A stretch of DNA of 64,000 nucleotides from Bimuria novae-zelandiae CBS 107.79 (GCA_010015655.1 ML976738.1:245971-309970); one strand, 5' to 3'; shown: positions 10,313 through 23,635, counted from the first letter of the stretch. Notes: generated by a model from the sequence alone, not told the origin. Program-made: numbers and translations.

Positions 10313-10416
10313 CCTCATCGCCTGCATCGCCTGCATCGCCTGCATCGCCTGCATCGCCTGCATCGTCTGCACCACCTGCACCGCCTGCATCGCCCGCATC
10401 GCCCGCATCGCCTGCA
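10313..10416 (+). repeat. 9-bp tandem repeat (cctgcatcg)n
   Basis: About eleven head-to-tail copies with a few substitutions (cctgcaccg, cccgcatcg), just upstream of the gag start. The minus-strand frame here reads only Arg-Cys repeats and is a by-product. Confidence 0.9.
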
Positions 10417-10455
10417 ATCGACACATGTGAGCCTCCTCACGTCCGAACACATATA

Positions 10456-13400
10456 ATGGCCGAAGAGAAGGGACAGTGGGAGATTCCTAAACTCACAGCG
10501 GAGAATCATGATAGTTAGTTCCGCCAGAACAAAGTCAAGCTAAGAGGGAAAAGAGTCTTTTACGTGTGCGAGAGAAGCCTAGAGGAGCACTGCTAAATTA
10601 CTACTGCTAAAGACCTGTTAGATGCTGTGAAAGGACTAGATATTACAGATAATAAGACTGTTAAGGCCCGCATTAATATTAACAAGAGAGACAAGTACCT
10701 AGAGGACGAGGCAATTGTAATTAACCTTTTATTTAGATCTCTTAGCAATAATAACTAGGCCTTAGTTAATAAGTATAACACTGCCTTCTAGTTCTAGGCT
10801 TACCTGCGAAAGAAGTACACCTAAGCTAACGCTACTATCGCTAATATGTATATAATTAGGATCTAGACATTTATATTTAATTCTAAGAGCATAATTATTA
10901 GATTATAGGAAAAGCTAAAAGATTACTAGCGTAAGCTTGTCTTAGTAGACGCTAACACTAATAGAGCCTATAAAGATGCTGTATTACTACTTATTCTTAT
11001 TAGATTACTCCCTCTAAGTTTTAAGACTATAATTGACACCCTGAATGCTTAGCTTAACCTTACTGTTAAACAAAAGCTTAAGTTTCTGGAAGAGAAGGAG
11101 GTCCGAGACTAGCAAGATACTAATGAATAAGCTCTTCTAGCATTCCGAAAAGCCCACAAGTACGTTCCGCCCCACAAGCGAGGCAACAGGGAGCTGTTAT
11201 CCGACTCCGAACCTAGCGCTACGTCTGGTATCTAGTGCTACCTTTGCGACGAATCTCACTACATGCGAGACTGTTCAAAGCTTATAAAGGCTCGAAAGCT
11301 CCTAAGGGAATATAAAGCTAAAAAGAAGTAAAGGAAAAAGAAGCCGTTCCCTCTAAAGCTGCCTAAGCCGCCTATTAAGTCTAGGAAATCCAACAAAAAG
11401 ACTAGTAAAGTATATAGAGCCAAAAAAGAAGCTAGGTTAGAATTAGAGCTAGAGACATCAACTAATACCTTAGACTTAGAGGACGAGGAAATTGAGACAT
11501 GCCGTCTCTTAAAAGATATTATTAGTAAGGCCTCTCTATCTACCTAGGCTGGCGACACTGGCGCTTCCTCACACATGTCTAACCAACCCTTATTGTTTAG
11601 ACGGATGATCAAGATCAAGCGAAGACTTGTTCGGGTTAGAGGGGGAGAGTTATATATAGACTAGAAGGGAGAAGCTTAAGTAGTATATAAAGACGGGTCC
11701 TTAACATGGCTTTTAGATGTACTACTTATACCTAATCTTAGAGTTAATCTATTATTAGGGAGACAAATTTGCGTAGCAGGCCTAAAGGGTCGATTTAACT
11801 TAAATACACTGCGTTTCAAACTAGGAAAGAAGACAATTATTAAAGCAACTATAGACAACGGCCTCTATATAGTGTCACACATCGCTAATAGATACCGAGA
11901 GACAGCATTCCCAAGTACAGAACAGCATACACCAGCAGAATTTAACGAAACAGAATTTAAGGCTGGTAAAAAAGAGAGATACTTGCTATATTACAGACGT
12001 TTCGCACACCTGGGGCCTGCAAAGATCGCGAAGCTCCACGAAGTCACAACCCTCTAGAAGAAGATTTAAGTGCTAGAAAAGATGGAACTCTGCGAAGTCT
12101 ACGCCTTAACAAAGATAAGGAATAGCATCCCTAAGCAGCTAAAAGAGCATAAGGCTACAAAGCTAGCTTTAATACAGTTTAATATTACAGGACCCTTTCT
12201 AACATCTCTAAAAGGAAACTAATGGTTCCTCCTTATTATTAATAGCTACACGCGAAAGAACTGGGTTATCCCGTTAAAGTATAAAGGAGACGCATAAAAG
12301 GAACTTAAAGTCTAAAAGACCTTTATTAAATATTAAACTAATAAAAAGGTTAAAGCTGCTAGGACTAATAACGCACTAGAACTCTTACAATAAGTTAAGG
12401 AATAGAGAGTTATATAGGGAGTGGAACTGCAGCCTACTACAATTACGTTATTATATTAAAATAGACTAGCTGAGCGAAATATCTAAACTATAGAAACTAA
12501 CATAAGAGCAATGCTTAAGGACGCTAGTCTACTAATTAAGTTCTAGGATAAAGCTATAGAGGCAGACACATACATGCGAAACCGCACTAATACAGGACCT
12601 ATAATTAATAGAAAGCAAGTTAGCCCTAAAGAGGCTTTTACAGGAAAGACGCTATCTATTAACTATATTTATATATAGGGGAGCAAGTGCTACTCCTATA
12701 TTTACCTTAAGATAATTCTAGTAGATTAACGACACGACAAGCTTGTAGACCGCGGCAGAGTTAGAGTATTTATAGGCTATTCTAAGACAATAAATAAGTA
12801 GTTTAAGTTCTATTCGCCAGAGCTGGGGTACACATTAAGAACAAGCCGATTGTTAGTGGACGAAAACACCCCTGGAGGAAAAGTTGAACTACGACTGCGA
12901 AATATCCTAGCTAGACCACAAGGGACACAGAACATAATGCTAGACTGAAAACCAAGAGGAAGACCCAGGAAGGTTCTAGGGACTAATACTGGGACTAATA
13001 CTGAGGAAAACTAACGCCCTATTCTTGTTTAACTAGCGGAACCGATAGAGACAACTTCTGCAGAAACGATGGAACCAACTTCTATAGAACCGATGGAACC
13101 AACTTCTGCAGAACCGATGGAACCAAATTCTGCAGAACCAAATTCCGGGCTAATAAAGCGTAGAAGAGGAAGACTAAGGAAGCTAACTACTATTCCTCCT
13201 ATTGCCCTACCTTAAGACGAGCGAGTACCTGACTTGGTAAACGAAGAGCCTGGAAAACCTGTTAAAGTCTTGCCAGAAGCTCCACGATACTTTATAAGAG
13301 AGTCTAAACGCAAGAGGTCTAGCGAAGACACTATAGAAGATAAAAGATTCTAGAAAATTATTAAAGCTATGCTAGCACAAGTCGACTTTACGGACGAATA

Positions 13401-15027
13401 AGCACAGATTTTTAAGAAAGCTTTTCCAGCAACTAAGATTGCAGGAATTCGGATTCCCCAGACATATTAACAAGCTATCCACGACTCAAAGCACGGAAAT
13501 TAATAGAAAGCAGCAGTGCTGGAGGAGATAATTTCACTAATAGAAAATAGAACCTAGGAAGAAGTCTTTCCGGCAAAAGACGCGAACATGGTTGACTTAA
13601 AGTAGGTTTTTATAATTAAGACTAAGCCAGACAGGATAGTTAAACAATTTAAGGCACGCCTTGTGGCAAGGGGTTTCACCTAAGTACAGGGAATTAACTA
13701 CAACGAGACCTTTACGCCGACTATCCGCATAGATACCTTACGTCTATTCCTAGCCACTGTCGCAGCAGAAGACTTAGAATGTTTTTATTATAACATTAAG
13801 AATGCGTTTACTAAGTCTTACCTTAAGGAATAGATCCTCCTTAAGCCACCTAAAGGAGTTTATGTTAAGAAAAGATATGTCCTAAAAGTCCTTTAAAGCC
13901 TATACGGACTAAAGTAAGCTGCTCGAGACTAGAACCTATTAATAAAGAAAGAGCTTCTTGCATAAGGATTTGTACAAAGCCTAGTAGACCCTTGTATGTT
14001 TGTCCATGAGGAGAGAAAGATTTGAATCCTAGTCTACGTTAACGACGTCCTTGCAGCGGCAAAGGAACAATCTCAGACTAAGTAGTTCTAAAAGAAGCTT
14101 TCTAGACGATTCAACGCCAAGAACCTAGGGGAGGTACATAAAGTCCTTGGAGTGCGAGTTACAAGAGACAGAAAGCACTATATAATCTTCCTTAACTAAG
14201 AGTAATATCTACGCGCAGTACTTAATAAGTTCAGAATATTAAGTAAGAAGCATAAAGATAGGAAGATTCTATCTACTAATTACACCTTATTTAGGCCAAC
14301 TACTAATAATAACACCCAAATTAACATGACTAAGTACTAGCAGGGAATCAGAAGCCTAATGTTTACTATAGTTCTTACACGTCTAGATATTGTATTCACC
14401 CTTAGAAAACTGAGCTAATACATGAGCAATCCAGCAAAACACTATAGCCATGCATTAAAGAACCTATTACGGTACCTTAGGTTAATAGTTATAATAAAAC
14501 TACGCTACGGACTAGGGGGAGCACACTCACAATTTGTCGTCTACTTAGATACTGACTGGGCAAGCGATACTATAGACCGAAAGAGCGTCTTAGGAAGCAC
14601 TGTAATATTCTATAGAGGTCTAATATTATAGTCTAGTAAGAAGCAACAATTAGTTATAATATTAAGTTGCGAATCTAAGTATATTGCACTATTAACATGC
14701 TATAAGCAAGGCTAGTGGATTGCTTAAGTATTTAAAGACATTAGATTCCCAAAGTACATTAGAAAAGACACCAACAAGGTCTAAATGCTAGGCGACAATC
14801 AGGGCGCTATTGCACTTACAAAGAACCCTCACCTTCACGAAAAATTAAAGCATATCGATGTCTATTATCACTTTGTCAGGGACCTGGTAGAATAAGGCAG
14901 ACTTAATATAGCCTACGTGCCAACTGCAGACATGGTTACTAATAGAATAATAAAGCCTTTGTAGCGAGTGGCATTTAAGAGATTTAAGAACCAACTAGGA
15001 GTTATCTATAGACCAGACCTGTCCTGA
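10456..15027 (+). pseudogene. Copia gag-pol polyprotein, RIP-inactivated
   Basis: Gag starts at 10456 (MAEEKGQWEIPKLTAENHDS). A zinc knuckle CYLCDESHYMRDC lies near 11235-11275. Protease DTGASSHMS is near 11555. Integrase is spread over 11950-12700. RT near 13600-14070 has KARLVARGFTQ (TAA read as CAA), TFTPTIRIDTLR and the active strand YVNDVL. RNase H from about 14430 has YLDTDWASD and DNQGAIALTKNP, and the end reads NQLGVIYRPDLS before TGA. Dozens of TAG/TAA codons replace Gln/Trp codons. A single Gag-Pol frame is usual for this family. Confidence 0.9.
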
Positions 15028-15034
15028 GGGGGAG

Positions 15035-15276
15035 TGTTGAGAATATATGGGTTCAGTCCAGATTAGTGGAAGGTAGGCTTGTGGTACTTGCTGTATAGAA
15101 GAGTGCCAAGCCTAGTGGTCCCTGCTCAATTATACAGATTGTACCTCACGATAGCTTGTTTAATCTGGTACGCAATACACGATAGTCAATATAATACGTT
15201 GCAGCCACCCCGCCTTGTCCCTTACCTACTCGGTTATTCATAGTAGTCATACTACTAGAGGGACCTTGTTCCAATA
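15035..15276 (+). repeat. 3' LTR of Copia 9847-15276
   Basis: 242 bp, preceded by a purine tract and followed by the TATTT target duplication (15277-15281). Confidence 0.95.
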
Positions 15277-15931
15277 TATTTTACTTTTAATTAAGTCCTA
15301 TACTTTTTATATAATATTATATAGCTAGCTATATATACGCTACTTACTTCTAAGTAAATTAAAATAATACTACTTAATATAGTCCTTTATTTTATTTTAT
15401 ATTACCTTAATTAGGATAAGATCTAGCAAGAACGCTAGCTATAAAATAAAATATTTTTTTTTTAAAATTAAAAATTTTAATTATATAAGTAGTAGCGTTC
15501 TTAAGAGTGCTATCTGATATAAATTAATAATATAAATTAAGGTGTAGCTATCTATAAATAAGAGGTATAACTTTCTTATAATAGCTCTTTTTATTAATAC
15601 TCTTCTATTCCTTCTTTTAGAACACAGATAGCCCCTTCGTTGTACCTTAGAGGTAACCCTGGAATATCTAGCTACGCTTCTTACGTAGCTTCTTAATAAT
15701 ATAAAAGGGATCTAGTTCCTTTCTAAGGCGCCTAGTAATCCACTTTTTATAATACTAGCTACTAGTTACCTAAGTTTCGTTACTTTAGAGGATTATATAC
15801 TACTACTAAAGAGACTAGTTAGCGTAAGCTTCTGCCTATACGAGGCGTAGCTAATAATTCTTTTTAGTAAAAGGAGGCTTAGTAAGAGCAACGCAGTAAG
15901 TATATATTTTATTTTATAAAATATTTTAAAT
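15277..15931. other. AT-rich degraded repeat sequence
   Basis: Strongly AT-rich, no readable frame. It was continuous with 24972 onward before the pogo element inserted. Confidence 0.5.
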
Positions 15932-15933
15932 TA

Positions 15934-15976
15934 ACGTGGTTCACCACCGAGCGGGCCAACCCCACCGAGCGGGCCA
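15934..15976 (+). repeat. Left TIR of pogo/Fot element
   Basis: Begins ACGTGGTTCACC and pairs with the reverse complement of 24927-24969 with one mismatch. Confidence 0.95.
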
Positions 15977-16624
15977 ACTTTGCTAAATGCAGCCCACCTC
16001 CAGCTTATACCACAATGCCATCACAACATAACGCGCAATAACCTTATACTAAAAGCGCACTATAGCTTACTATTTAAGCTATAATTAAAGATCGCGATAA
16101 GAGTAAAAGACGCGTTATTATAGCCTTTAGCGTGCCTTAAATAATAGTATAATAACAACGCTAAGGAGCCCTCTCTTAACGCGATCGCGAGCCCAACTTA
16201 AAGAAGCTAACTAAGCTAGAGGAGGAGGCTCTAGTCCGACGTATACTTAAGCTTAACCAGCGAGGAATAGGTGCAACAAGGGATATAGTCTAAGATATGG
16301 CTAATAATCTACTTGCTAAGCGCGGTAGATAGCCTATTAGCAAGTACTAGATAGACAGGCTTAAGACGCGTACGCTAGAAATTAAGCTTTAAAGAAGCTA
16401 TTTATATAATTATTAGCAAGCCCTAAATAAAGATCTACGTATTATAACGCCCTAGTTCGAGCTGGTTACTAATACTAAGGCTAAGTACGGTATTGCTAAT
16501 AACGATACGTACAACTTCGACGAGACAGGCTTTATAATAGGGGTAATACAGGGTTAGATAGTCTTTACAGGCTCTAAGAAGCGAAGCAACCTAAAGAAGA
16601 TTTAATTTAATAACTATAAGTAAG

Positions 16625-16797
16625 TGTCACGAGTCGTAGGTCGAGGGCCCTCGACGGCCCTAGTCCGCTCTAGACCGGCGCTATCCGGGCCTTTCGCCTA
16701 TCTACTTCCCTCGCCGCAGCCCTTCTCTTCCCTCTCTAAGGGATCGCCTTAGTACTGTAGATAGACTGAGTCGCCCGTAGTCAGGGCGCTTTTTACA
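16625..16797 (+). repeat. 5' LTR of the Gypsy element
   Basis: Starts TGTCACGAG and ends TTTTTACA. Its GC content is unusually high for this block. It contains TAAGGGATCG (16737-16746), complementary to the primer site just downstream. Confidence 0.95.
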
Positions 16798-16800
16798 ATA

Positions 16801-16810
16801 CGATCCCTTA
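16801..16810 (+). other. Putative self-priming primer binding site
   Basis: CGATCCCTTA, three bases after the LTR, is an exact reverse complement of 16737-16746 in the same LTR. No TGG-initiated tRNA site is present. In Tf1/sushi chromoviruses, the 5' end of the RNA folds back on such a site to prime reverse transcription. Confidence 0.6.
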
Positions 16811-16837
16811 CCCCCTCATATCTAATTCACCTGTACG

Positions 16838-19800
16838 ATGGAATCGACACGAAGAGTTACCCGCCAGACCTTAAAAATAGCAAGAGACCCTTAAAGCAGG
16901 TTACCACCCGCAGGACCCTCTAAATAAGAGCCTCTAATAGTTACAACGCCTATAGAAGACCTAACAACACCTATAGACCTAGAGGAAGACCCCCTGCCGT
17001 TATAGGCAGTAATAATAACTAATAATTAGAGGAAGTTACCCTTTAAGAACGCCTAGGCGTGCTACAGCTCTAACAACGTATCTAAGAACTAAAGGCCTCC
17101 TTAATAGTAGAGCGTCACTAATCTAAAGGCAAGACCCTAGTTAGGAACAAGACAATAACTACTAGCATCTTTAATAACTCCCTAGAGCCCGAGGAGGGTC
17201 ACGGCAACCCAGACGAGGCCAAAGACATAAGTAATAACCTGTTAAGCAATAGCTTAACGGAGGACGCGTCCTTAAGCTTAGACAATACTAGTTAAGACTA
17301 ATCTAGGGCTTTTAGAAGCATCTAACGCCCGCGGAAGAAGGATAGACAAGGCCAGGCCCGCACTAGCTACGACAAAGAACGTTAGATCTAAATAGCAGCT
17401 ACTACCCTAGACGCACAGCTACTAAAGCTGCTAAAACCCCCTTAATTTAAGGGTAGGGGTTGCAAGGAACTAAACTTATAGAAGAGGGCCTATAAGGACT
17501 ATATTAACTTCTTACCCGCCCTTAAAACTAACGAAGCGCAGGTTAGGTTCGCAGTAAGATACTTAGGAGATACACAACGTAACTACTAGAACTAAATAGT
17601 CACCAAGATCCTAGAGCGGAAGCGACACAGGAAAGTTACCTAGGACCTTCTATAGCAGACTATAGTGGACTCCCTAGAATTAGCCTGGGAGCGAAAAAGT
17701 GCCGCTCGCCGAAGGATTAAGGCAGCTAAATAAGGTAAGAAGACCCCTACAGAACTCTTTAACTACCTTAAGGACTAATAGGAGGAATACGACCTAGAGA
17801 AGGCCTTAGATAATAATAATAAAGACTATATTAATAACTTCTATACGGCACTAGACAAGAAAATCTAAGAACGCCTTAAATAGCAGCCACGCGAATAGAA
17901 GAGCCTCTCTTGCTTAAAAGCGAAGGTAAATATGTATTAGCAAGCGTTAAAACCTTATAAATTAAGGAAATAACATACACACGATGTTAATAACAACTTC
18001 CTTAATAAGCTAGCTAATAAAAGGCGCGATCGAAAGCGATCTAGGTTAAATAACACAAGACTATACTAGAGACGCCACGACAGCGACCGTCGCGACAAGG
18101 ACGGCAAGAAGAAGGCTCAGGCAGTAGAGGACAGGGACAAAGACCAATGCTTCTATTGCCACGAACTAGGCTATTATAAGGCGTCCTGTTTAAAGTATAA
18201 GGCCAAGGCGGGGAAAGACAAGCTGTAGACTAGGAGGCCTAATAGTCTATAGGCAAGATTAACTACAATAAGGGTTAATAATAACTAGTCGCAGCCGCAA
18301 GGACCCCTAGGGATAGGAGTGGTGGCTTACTAATCGCGCTAGACGGTGAAGTACAGCACGAGGGCAACTAACAATAGATTAAAGCCCTAGTAGACTACAG
18401 AGCTAAAGCGAATTTCGTTAGCAGCAATTTAATAAAGCGGTTAGGGGTTGCGGTAACAATAACAAAAGGCAAACGCTACGTGGCGCTAAACGGACAAGAC
18501 TTGGGCGTTCTGGGCCAGGCGAAGCTCCCCTACACCATTATAGATAGTCGCGGTAAAACCAAGAGCGGTAGTTGCCTATTCATAGTTAGTAACATTAGTG
18601 GATTTGACATGGTCCTAGGAATGCCCTAGCTAGCAGAATAGAGCCCCATCGTAAACTTCTATAATAAGACCATTCGCTTTGCCTATGAGAAGCGCAAATA
18701 GACTAAGATCTCTACTAAATTAGTAGAAGAGTTCGCCGGCACGGCTAAAGACATAGTAAATAACTATTTTATTATGTATACCACCCTAAAGGACACATTA
18801 GGAGGCCCACCTGGGACGCTACCTAAAGAATACTAAGGACGATAGGAGGAAGCCTTCTCTAAAGAAGCCGCGAGCATCCTTGCCAACCATGGCCCCTACG
18901 AGATAAAGATCGATATCGAGGAAGGTAAGGAAGTGCCTTTTAGACCACTCTATAGTCTATTAGAGTTAGAGTCGGCAGTTCTGCGCGACTATATCTAGAA
19001 GAACCTTAAATAGGGCTTTATTTAACTGTCGCGATCGAGCGCCGGGGCACTAATCCTTTTTGCAAAGAAAAAGGATAGAGGCCTCCGCCTCTGCGTTAAC
19101 TACAGGGGACTGAATATAGTTATAATAAAGAACTAATACCTACTTCCCTTAATACAGGAATCCCTTGACCGACTAGGGGATGCCTAGATCTATACTAAAC
19201 TAGACCTAAGGGACGCCTACCACCGCGTCCGAATTAGGGCAGGAGATGAATGGAAGATAGCCTTCTAAATAAGGTACAGATAGTACGAATATATAGTAAT
19301 GCCTTTTGGCTTAACAAACGCGCCTGCGACCTTCTAAAGCCATATTAACGATACACTGTTGGACCTTCTCGACATCTACTATATTGTGTACCTCGACGAT
19401 ATCCTTATCTACTCTAAGACGAAGGAGGAACACATCTAGCACGTTTAGACGGTGCTAGAACGCCTTATTAAACGCCGGCTATACGCTAAACTATTTAAAT
19501 GCGAATTCCACACACGCAAGGTGGAATACCTAGGCTTTATAGTATTCCTAGACAGCGTAGAGATAGAGGAGGACCGCGTCACCTCTATAAAAGATTGGCC
19601 TGAACTAAACTTAGTTTAAGTAGTTAGGATCTTCCTTAGCTTTGCTAACTACTATTAAAGGTTTATAGAAGGATTCTCTCGAGTGGCGGCACCCCTTCAC
19701 GCCCTAATAAGAAGGCTAGAGGGAGCCACTAAGGGCAGACAGCGATAGAGACTTAAGGAATTAGTTATAATAAGCCTACTAAAGCAGGCTAAGGCCTCCT

Positions 19801-22043
19801 TTTACTAGCTAAAAGAGAGTTTCATGCGAGGGCCCTTGCTAGCCCACTTCGACCCTAGAAGACCCTTAAGAGTGGAAACCAACGCTTTAGGTTTCGCGAT
19901 TTCGGGTATCTTAAGCCAACCGCAACTAGACAAACATGGGAAGCTATAATGGCACCTAGTTGCTTTTTATTCGCGTAAGATAAACCAGGCAGAATAAAAC
20001 TATAACACGCATAATAGCGAGTTGCTGGCAATTATTAAAGCTTTTAAGCATTAGCAACACTACCTAGAGGGTGTTAGCGAAAAGGTCGAGCTTCTAACTA
20101 ATTATATTAACCTATAAGGGTTTATGTCTATAAAAGTCCTAACTAGATAGTAGGCAAGGTGGGCCGAATAGCTCGCGACGTTTAATTTTAAAATTAAACA
20201 CTATCTAGGAAGGATAAATCCCGCTAACAGACTATTGCGGAGACCTGACTACAAGTTGGAGGAGGAAACAAGCTTAGGTAGGACAGGCAGTTCCTAGCAG
20301 AGACTTCTTGAGGCCTTATAGCATAAGTTACAGCTGAAAGGCAACGCTTTAGACAAAGCAGGCGTGGCAGGCAGCCTATAGCCACTAAAGTAGGCAGGAA
20401 GCCCTAGACTAGTGGTAGCGACAAGAGTCGCTAGACCTAGAACGTTAGTAACTAAGGAGGCGGCGGTAAACGATTTAGTAAGCGCTTACCCTATAGTGGA
20501 GCTATTAAAGAGAAATAGCTAGGGGGACGAAACTATAGAACGAATCCTCCAGTACCTCCAAGGGCCAGAAATGGCAAAGCCGGAATGGCTAAAGCGCTAG
20601 ATAATTGGACCGGCCAACCTATTACGGTACGAGAATAGGCTATACGTGCCACCTCTAGCGAGGGTACACGTCCTTTAATAATGCTACGATAACCCCCTCG
20701 CGGGCTATTTTAGCTTTATTAGAATCTTAGAGCTAGTGCTGCGGGAGTTCTAGTGGCCCGGTATCTAATAATACGTAAAAAACTACGTTTAGACCTGTTA
20801 AGCGTGCTCTAGGGCAAAACCTGTCTAATACGTAACGCACGGCTAACTTAATAGCCTACTAGTCCTAAGGGGCATCTAGGAGGACATCGCTATAGATATA
20901 GTAATAAATCTACCTAAGAGTAAATCTAGAGCCTATCGTTATAATAGCATCCTAGTAGTTATTAACTAGTTTTCTAAGATGGTATACTACATCCCCACGC
21001 GAAAGGACCTAAAGGCAGTAGAGCTAGCTAAGGTCTTTAGGAGAGAGGTTCTACGCCTACACGGCCCTTTAAAGTTAATAGTTACGGATAGAGGTAGCCT
21101 ATTTATATTAGCTTATTAGAGCACTTTTACTTAATGTTTAAGAACTAAGCGACTCCTCTCTACTGCCTTCTACCCGCAGATAGACAGATAGATAGAACGA
21201 TAGAACTAAATGCTTAAATAGTACCTTCGAGTGTTCTGTAACTACGAATAATCTAATTAGGCGGACCTTCTATCTAAAGCAGAATATTCGTACAATAATA
21301 GCATTTATAGCTCTACAGGAGTGTCGCCATTTATTATAGTGTACGGCCTAAATCTACTAATAATAGGCCTGCCCCGAGAAGTACAGCTGCGCGGGTCGGT
21401 ACCTACGGTAAGGGCCAGAGCGGCAGTTCTAGCCCAGACTAGGGCCCGGATAACCCAAGCGATCCTTAGGGCACAGGCGTACTAGGCGACGTAGTATAAC
21501 AGGAAGCATAAGGCCTAAACCTTTATAGTAGGGGACATGGTATACCTCGACGCCCGTAACATACGGTTAACTAGGCCTAAGAAGAAACTTAACTACAAGT
21601 CTTAAGGTCCCTATAGGGTAAAATAGCGGATTAGTTAACAGGCATATAAGCTAGAGCTGCTAAAGGACTTTAACATTTACCTAGTGTTCCATGTGTCTCT
21701 CCTAAACTAGGCAGCCTTAAAAGGACTGCTACAACGAGAGCAAAGCCCGCCTAAGGTTATTATACTATAAGTAGGGGAGGATATATACCTAATTAAAGGA
21801 ATTAGATCTAGGGTACTCCAGGACGGAGAATGGCTGTATAAAGTTAAGTGAAAAGGATACAATAGCAATGAGAACTAGTGGTTGTCTGCAGAGGAAATCT
21901 CTAAAGGGGCGATAAAGCAGTTCCTAAAGGGCTTGGATAAGGAGACTAAAGGTCGCCCTAGACAGGAGCCCAAGAGGCGGGGTTGCCCCCCTAGAGAAGG
22001 AGGAAGACAGCACTCAATAGTAATTAGTAATAGATTACCCTAG
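16838..22043 (+). pseudogene. Gypsy gag-pol with chromodomain integrase, RIP-inactivated
   Basis: Gag starts at 16838 (MESTRRVTRQTLKIARDP). A zinc knuckle near 18150 reads CFYCHELGYYKASC, with Tyr for the usual His. RT near 18930-19560 has [31 protein letters not shown] and an intact YLDDILIYSK. RNase H and integrase follow (about 19800-21300). Near 21780-21930 the end reads YLIKGI, LYKVK-KGYN and W-LSAEEI, matching a chromodomain of the CHR integrase type. Many in-frame TAG/TAA. Confidence 0.9.
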
Positions 22044-22249
22044 AGAGTACACTTTATAGGCTGCGAAAGACTAGAATGAACAGGGCAGAGGATTCTTAAA
22101 TAGACTAAAGACTAGAACAAGCTATCTAGGCCTATTCACGCCTCTCGGGGCCTAACAGAGGCTCACAAGCCTATTCGGACCGTACCCAACGCGATCATAG
22201 CTAACCAAAACCTAACTAAAACCGCCTAAGGGTATAGAACGTGAATAAA

Positions 22250-23405
22250 ATCCGGACACCGTTAATAGGGGCAGGAATCCCTAGATTATACTAGATAACC
22301 CTCTTAATTAGTCAGGCGCTTAGACTTATAGGCTTGCTAGAAAGTCTCCTAATCGCCTTTACTCTTAATCTTCTTCTTTACTTCCTCCGCGAGGAAGTCT
22401 AGCGTGGCTAGGATACTAGTCTTAAACACTAACTACCTTAAATTAGTATTAATAACCCGGGATTAGGGTTAAGGACCCTTACTAACTTAGGAGTAACCTT
22501 CTTGCGCCTAGGGGTAAGAGCACTAGCAGCAACTAGGGAGGTTAGACTACCCCCCTCTATAGTAGAAGCTTTCCTCTTCCGCTTCTCCTTAATAGAGAGG
22601 CCCACCACCAGAATGATCTCCTCAGGAGGCTAGGTGTTATAACCCGAGTGGTAGGGGGTCAACGGGTTTCCGCAGAATTTGGATCTGGTGGCCCTATATA
22701 ACTTAGTCCAGATAACCCTTAACTACACTAGATAACACTTATATAATAATATTACTCTATTCCGTCTCTAGTACCTGCGCGGTGGCTTTTACTAATGCCT
22801 TATTTAATTTAGAGAGGTTAATCTTATTGCATGTATACGTATTAATTTGGCTTAAGCGCGGCATAAGGGTAATTAGGGCACTTAACACGTTCTCTAAGTT
22901 GTCTTTAGGTATCTGCTACTAATTAGCCTTAAAACCCCTATATGACCCTTAAAGCGCTAACTTACCTGCTAATAATTCCTACTACTACCATAGCAGGTAT
23001 CGTAGCGGCAGATTAAATTGTAGTCCTCCAAATCTATTAGGCTAAGATTAACATATACTGTCTTAGACTAGACACGACGCATCTCCTTAACCTAAAACTA
23101 GTAAAGCTTTATCTTCTTATAATCGGACTGCTTAAGGCTATCTAGGATAATAGGAAGGCAGGTATAGCACGGGTTAATAGTACTAATCGCGCTTGCACGC
23201 GCCTTGTTAACTAGGGCCTTAAGGATGGCGTTCGCGGTACTTATAGTGCCAAATAGCGTAGGTATATCTAGACAAAGTCCGAAGGTTGCTAAAGAGGGCG
23301 GTGGAGAAGTAATAAGTACAGGGACGACTTAGCAGGCCTGCACCAGGTTAGTCTACCTTTACAACCCCCAAATTTAGAGTAGCTAGGTACCGAAATAGGG
23401 GGCAT
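22250..23405 (-). pseudogene. Antisense reading frame between Gypsy pol and 3' LTR
   Basis: On the minus strand a coherent frame emerges once TAG/TAA are treated as mutated Gln codons. Pieces are SLATFGLCLDIPTLFGTIST, NKARASAISTINPCYTCLP, VYVNLSLIDLEDYNLICRYD and, after a probable intron at about 22970-22925 (GTAAGT...GCTAATTAG), NLENVLSALITLMPRLSQIN and KLNKALVKATAQ. A further piece reads EEIILVVGLSIKEKRKRKAS. A possible start is the ATG at 23405. I recognise no domain. It may be an accessory gene of the retrotransposon or a captured host gene. Confidence is moderate that it was coding and low for any function. Confidence 0.55.
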
Positions 23406-23635
23406 CTAGGGTCAGGCACCCTAGACTACTATAGATCGGCCAAGTCGTACTTACGGGTTAGGGAGCCTCCGGGATAAGGTAAGCCGCCAAGTGGAGAGTA
23501 AGAATAAGGGTTTTAGGCCTTAGTGTAAGCCTAAGATTTAGCTTACGTTATTAGCTTACGTAATACGCGAGGCCTAATTAGGCTAGTTATTACGTGCTTA
23601 TTCTCGCGGTCGAGACCCTTAAAGAAAAGAGCCTT

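Larger units (their letters stand above)
9847..15276 (+). mobile_element. Full-length Copia LTR retrotransposon, RIP-inactivated
   Basis: Two 242-bp LTRs (9847-10088 and 15035-15276) with a 5-bp target duplication TATTT on each side define a complete insertion of 5.43 kb. The internal region follows Copia order: gag, zinc knuckle, protease, integrase, RT, RNase H. A purine-rich tract (gaggggga) abuts the 3' LTR. The 5' LTR shows more C-to-T changes than the 3' LTR. Confidence 0.95.

Noticed and set aside
10315..10509. Minus-strand 64-codon frame of Arg-Cys repeats
   Set aside because: It is the translation of the 9-bp Copia leader minisatellite and has no independent support.
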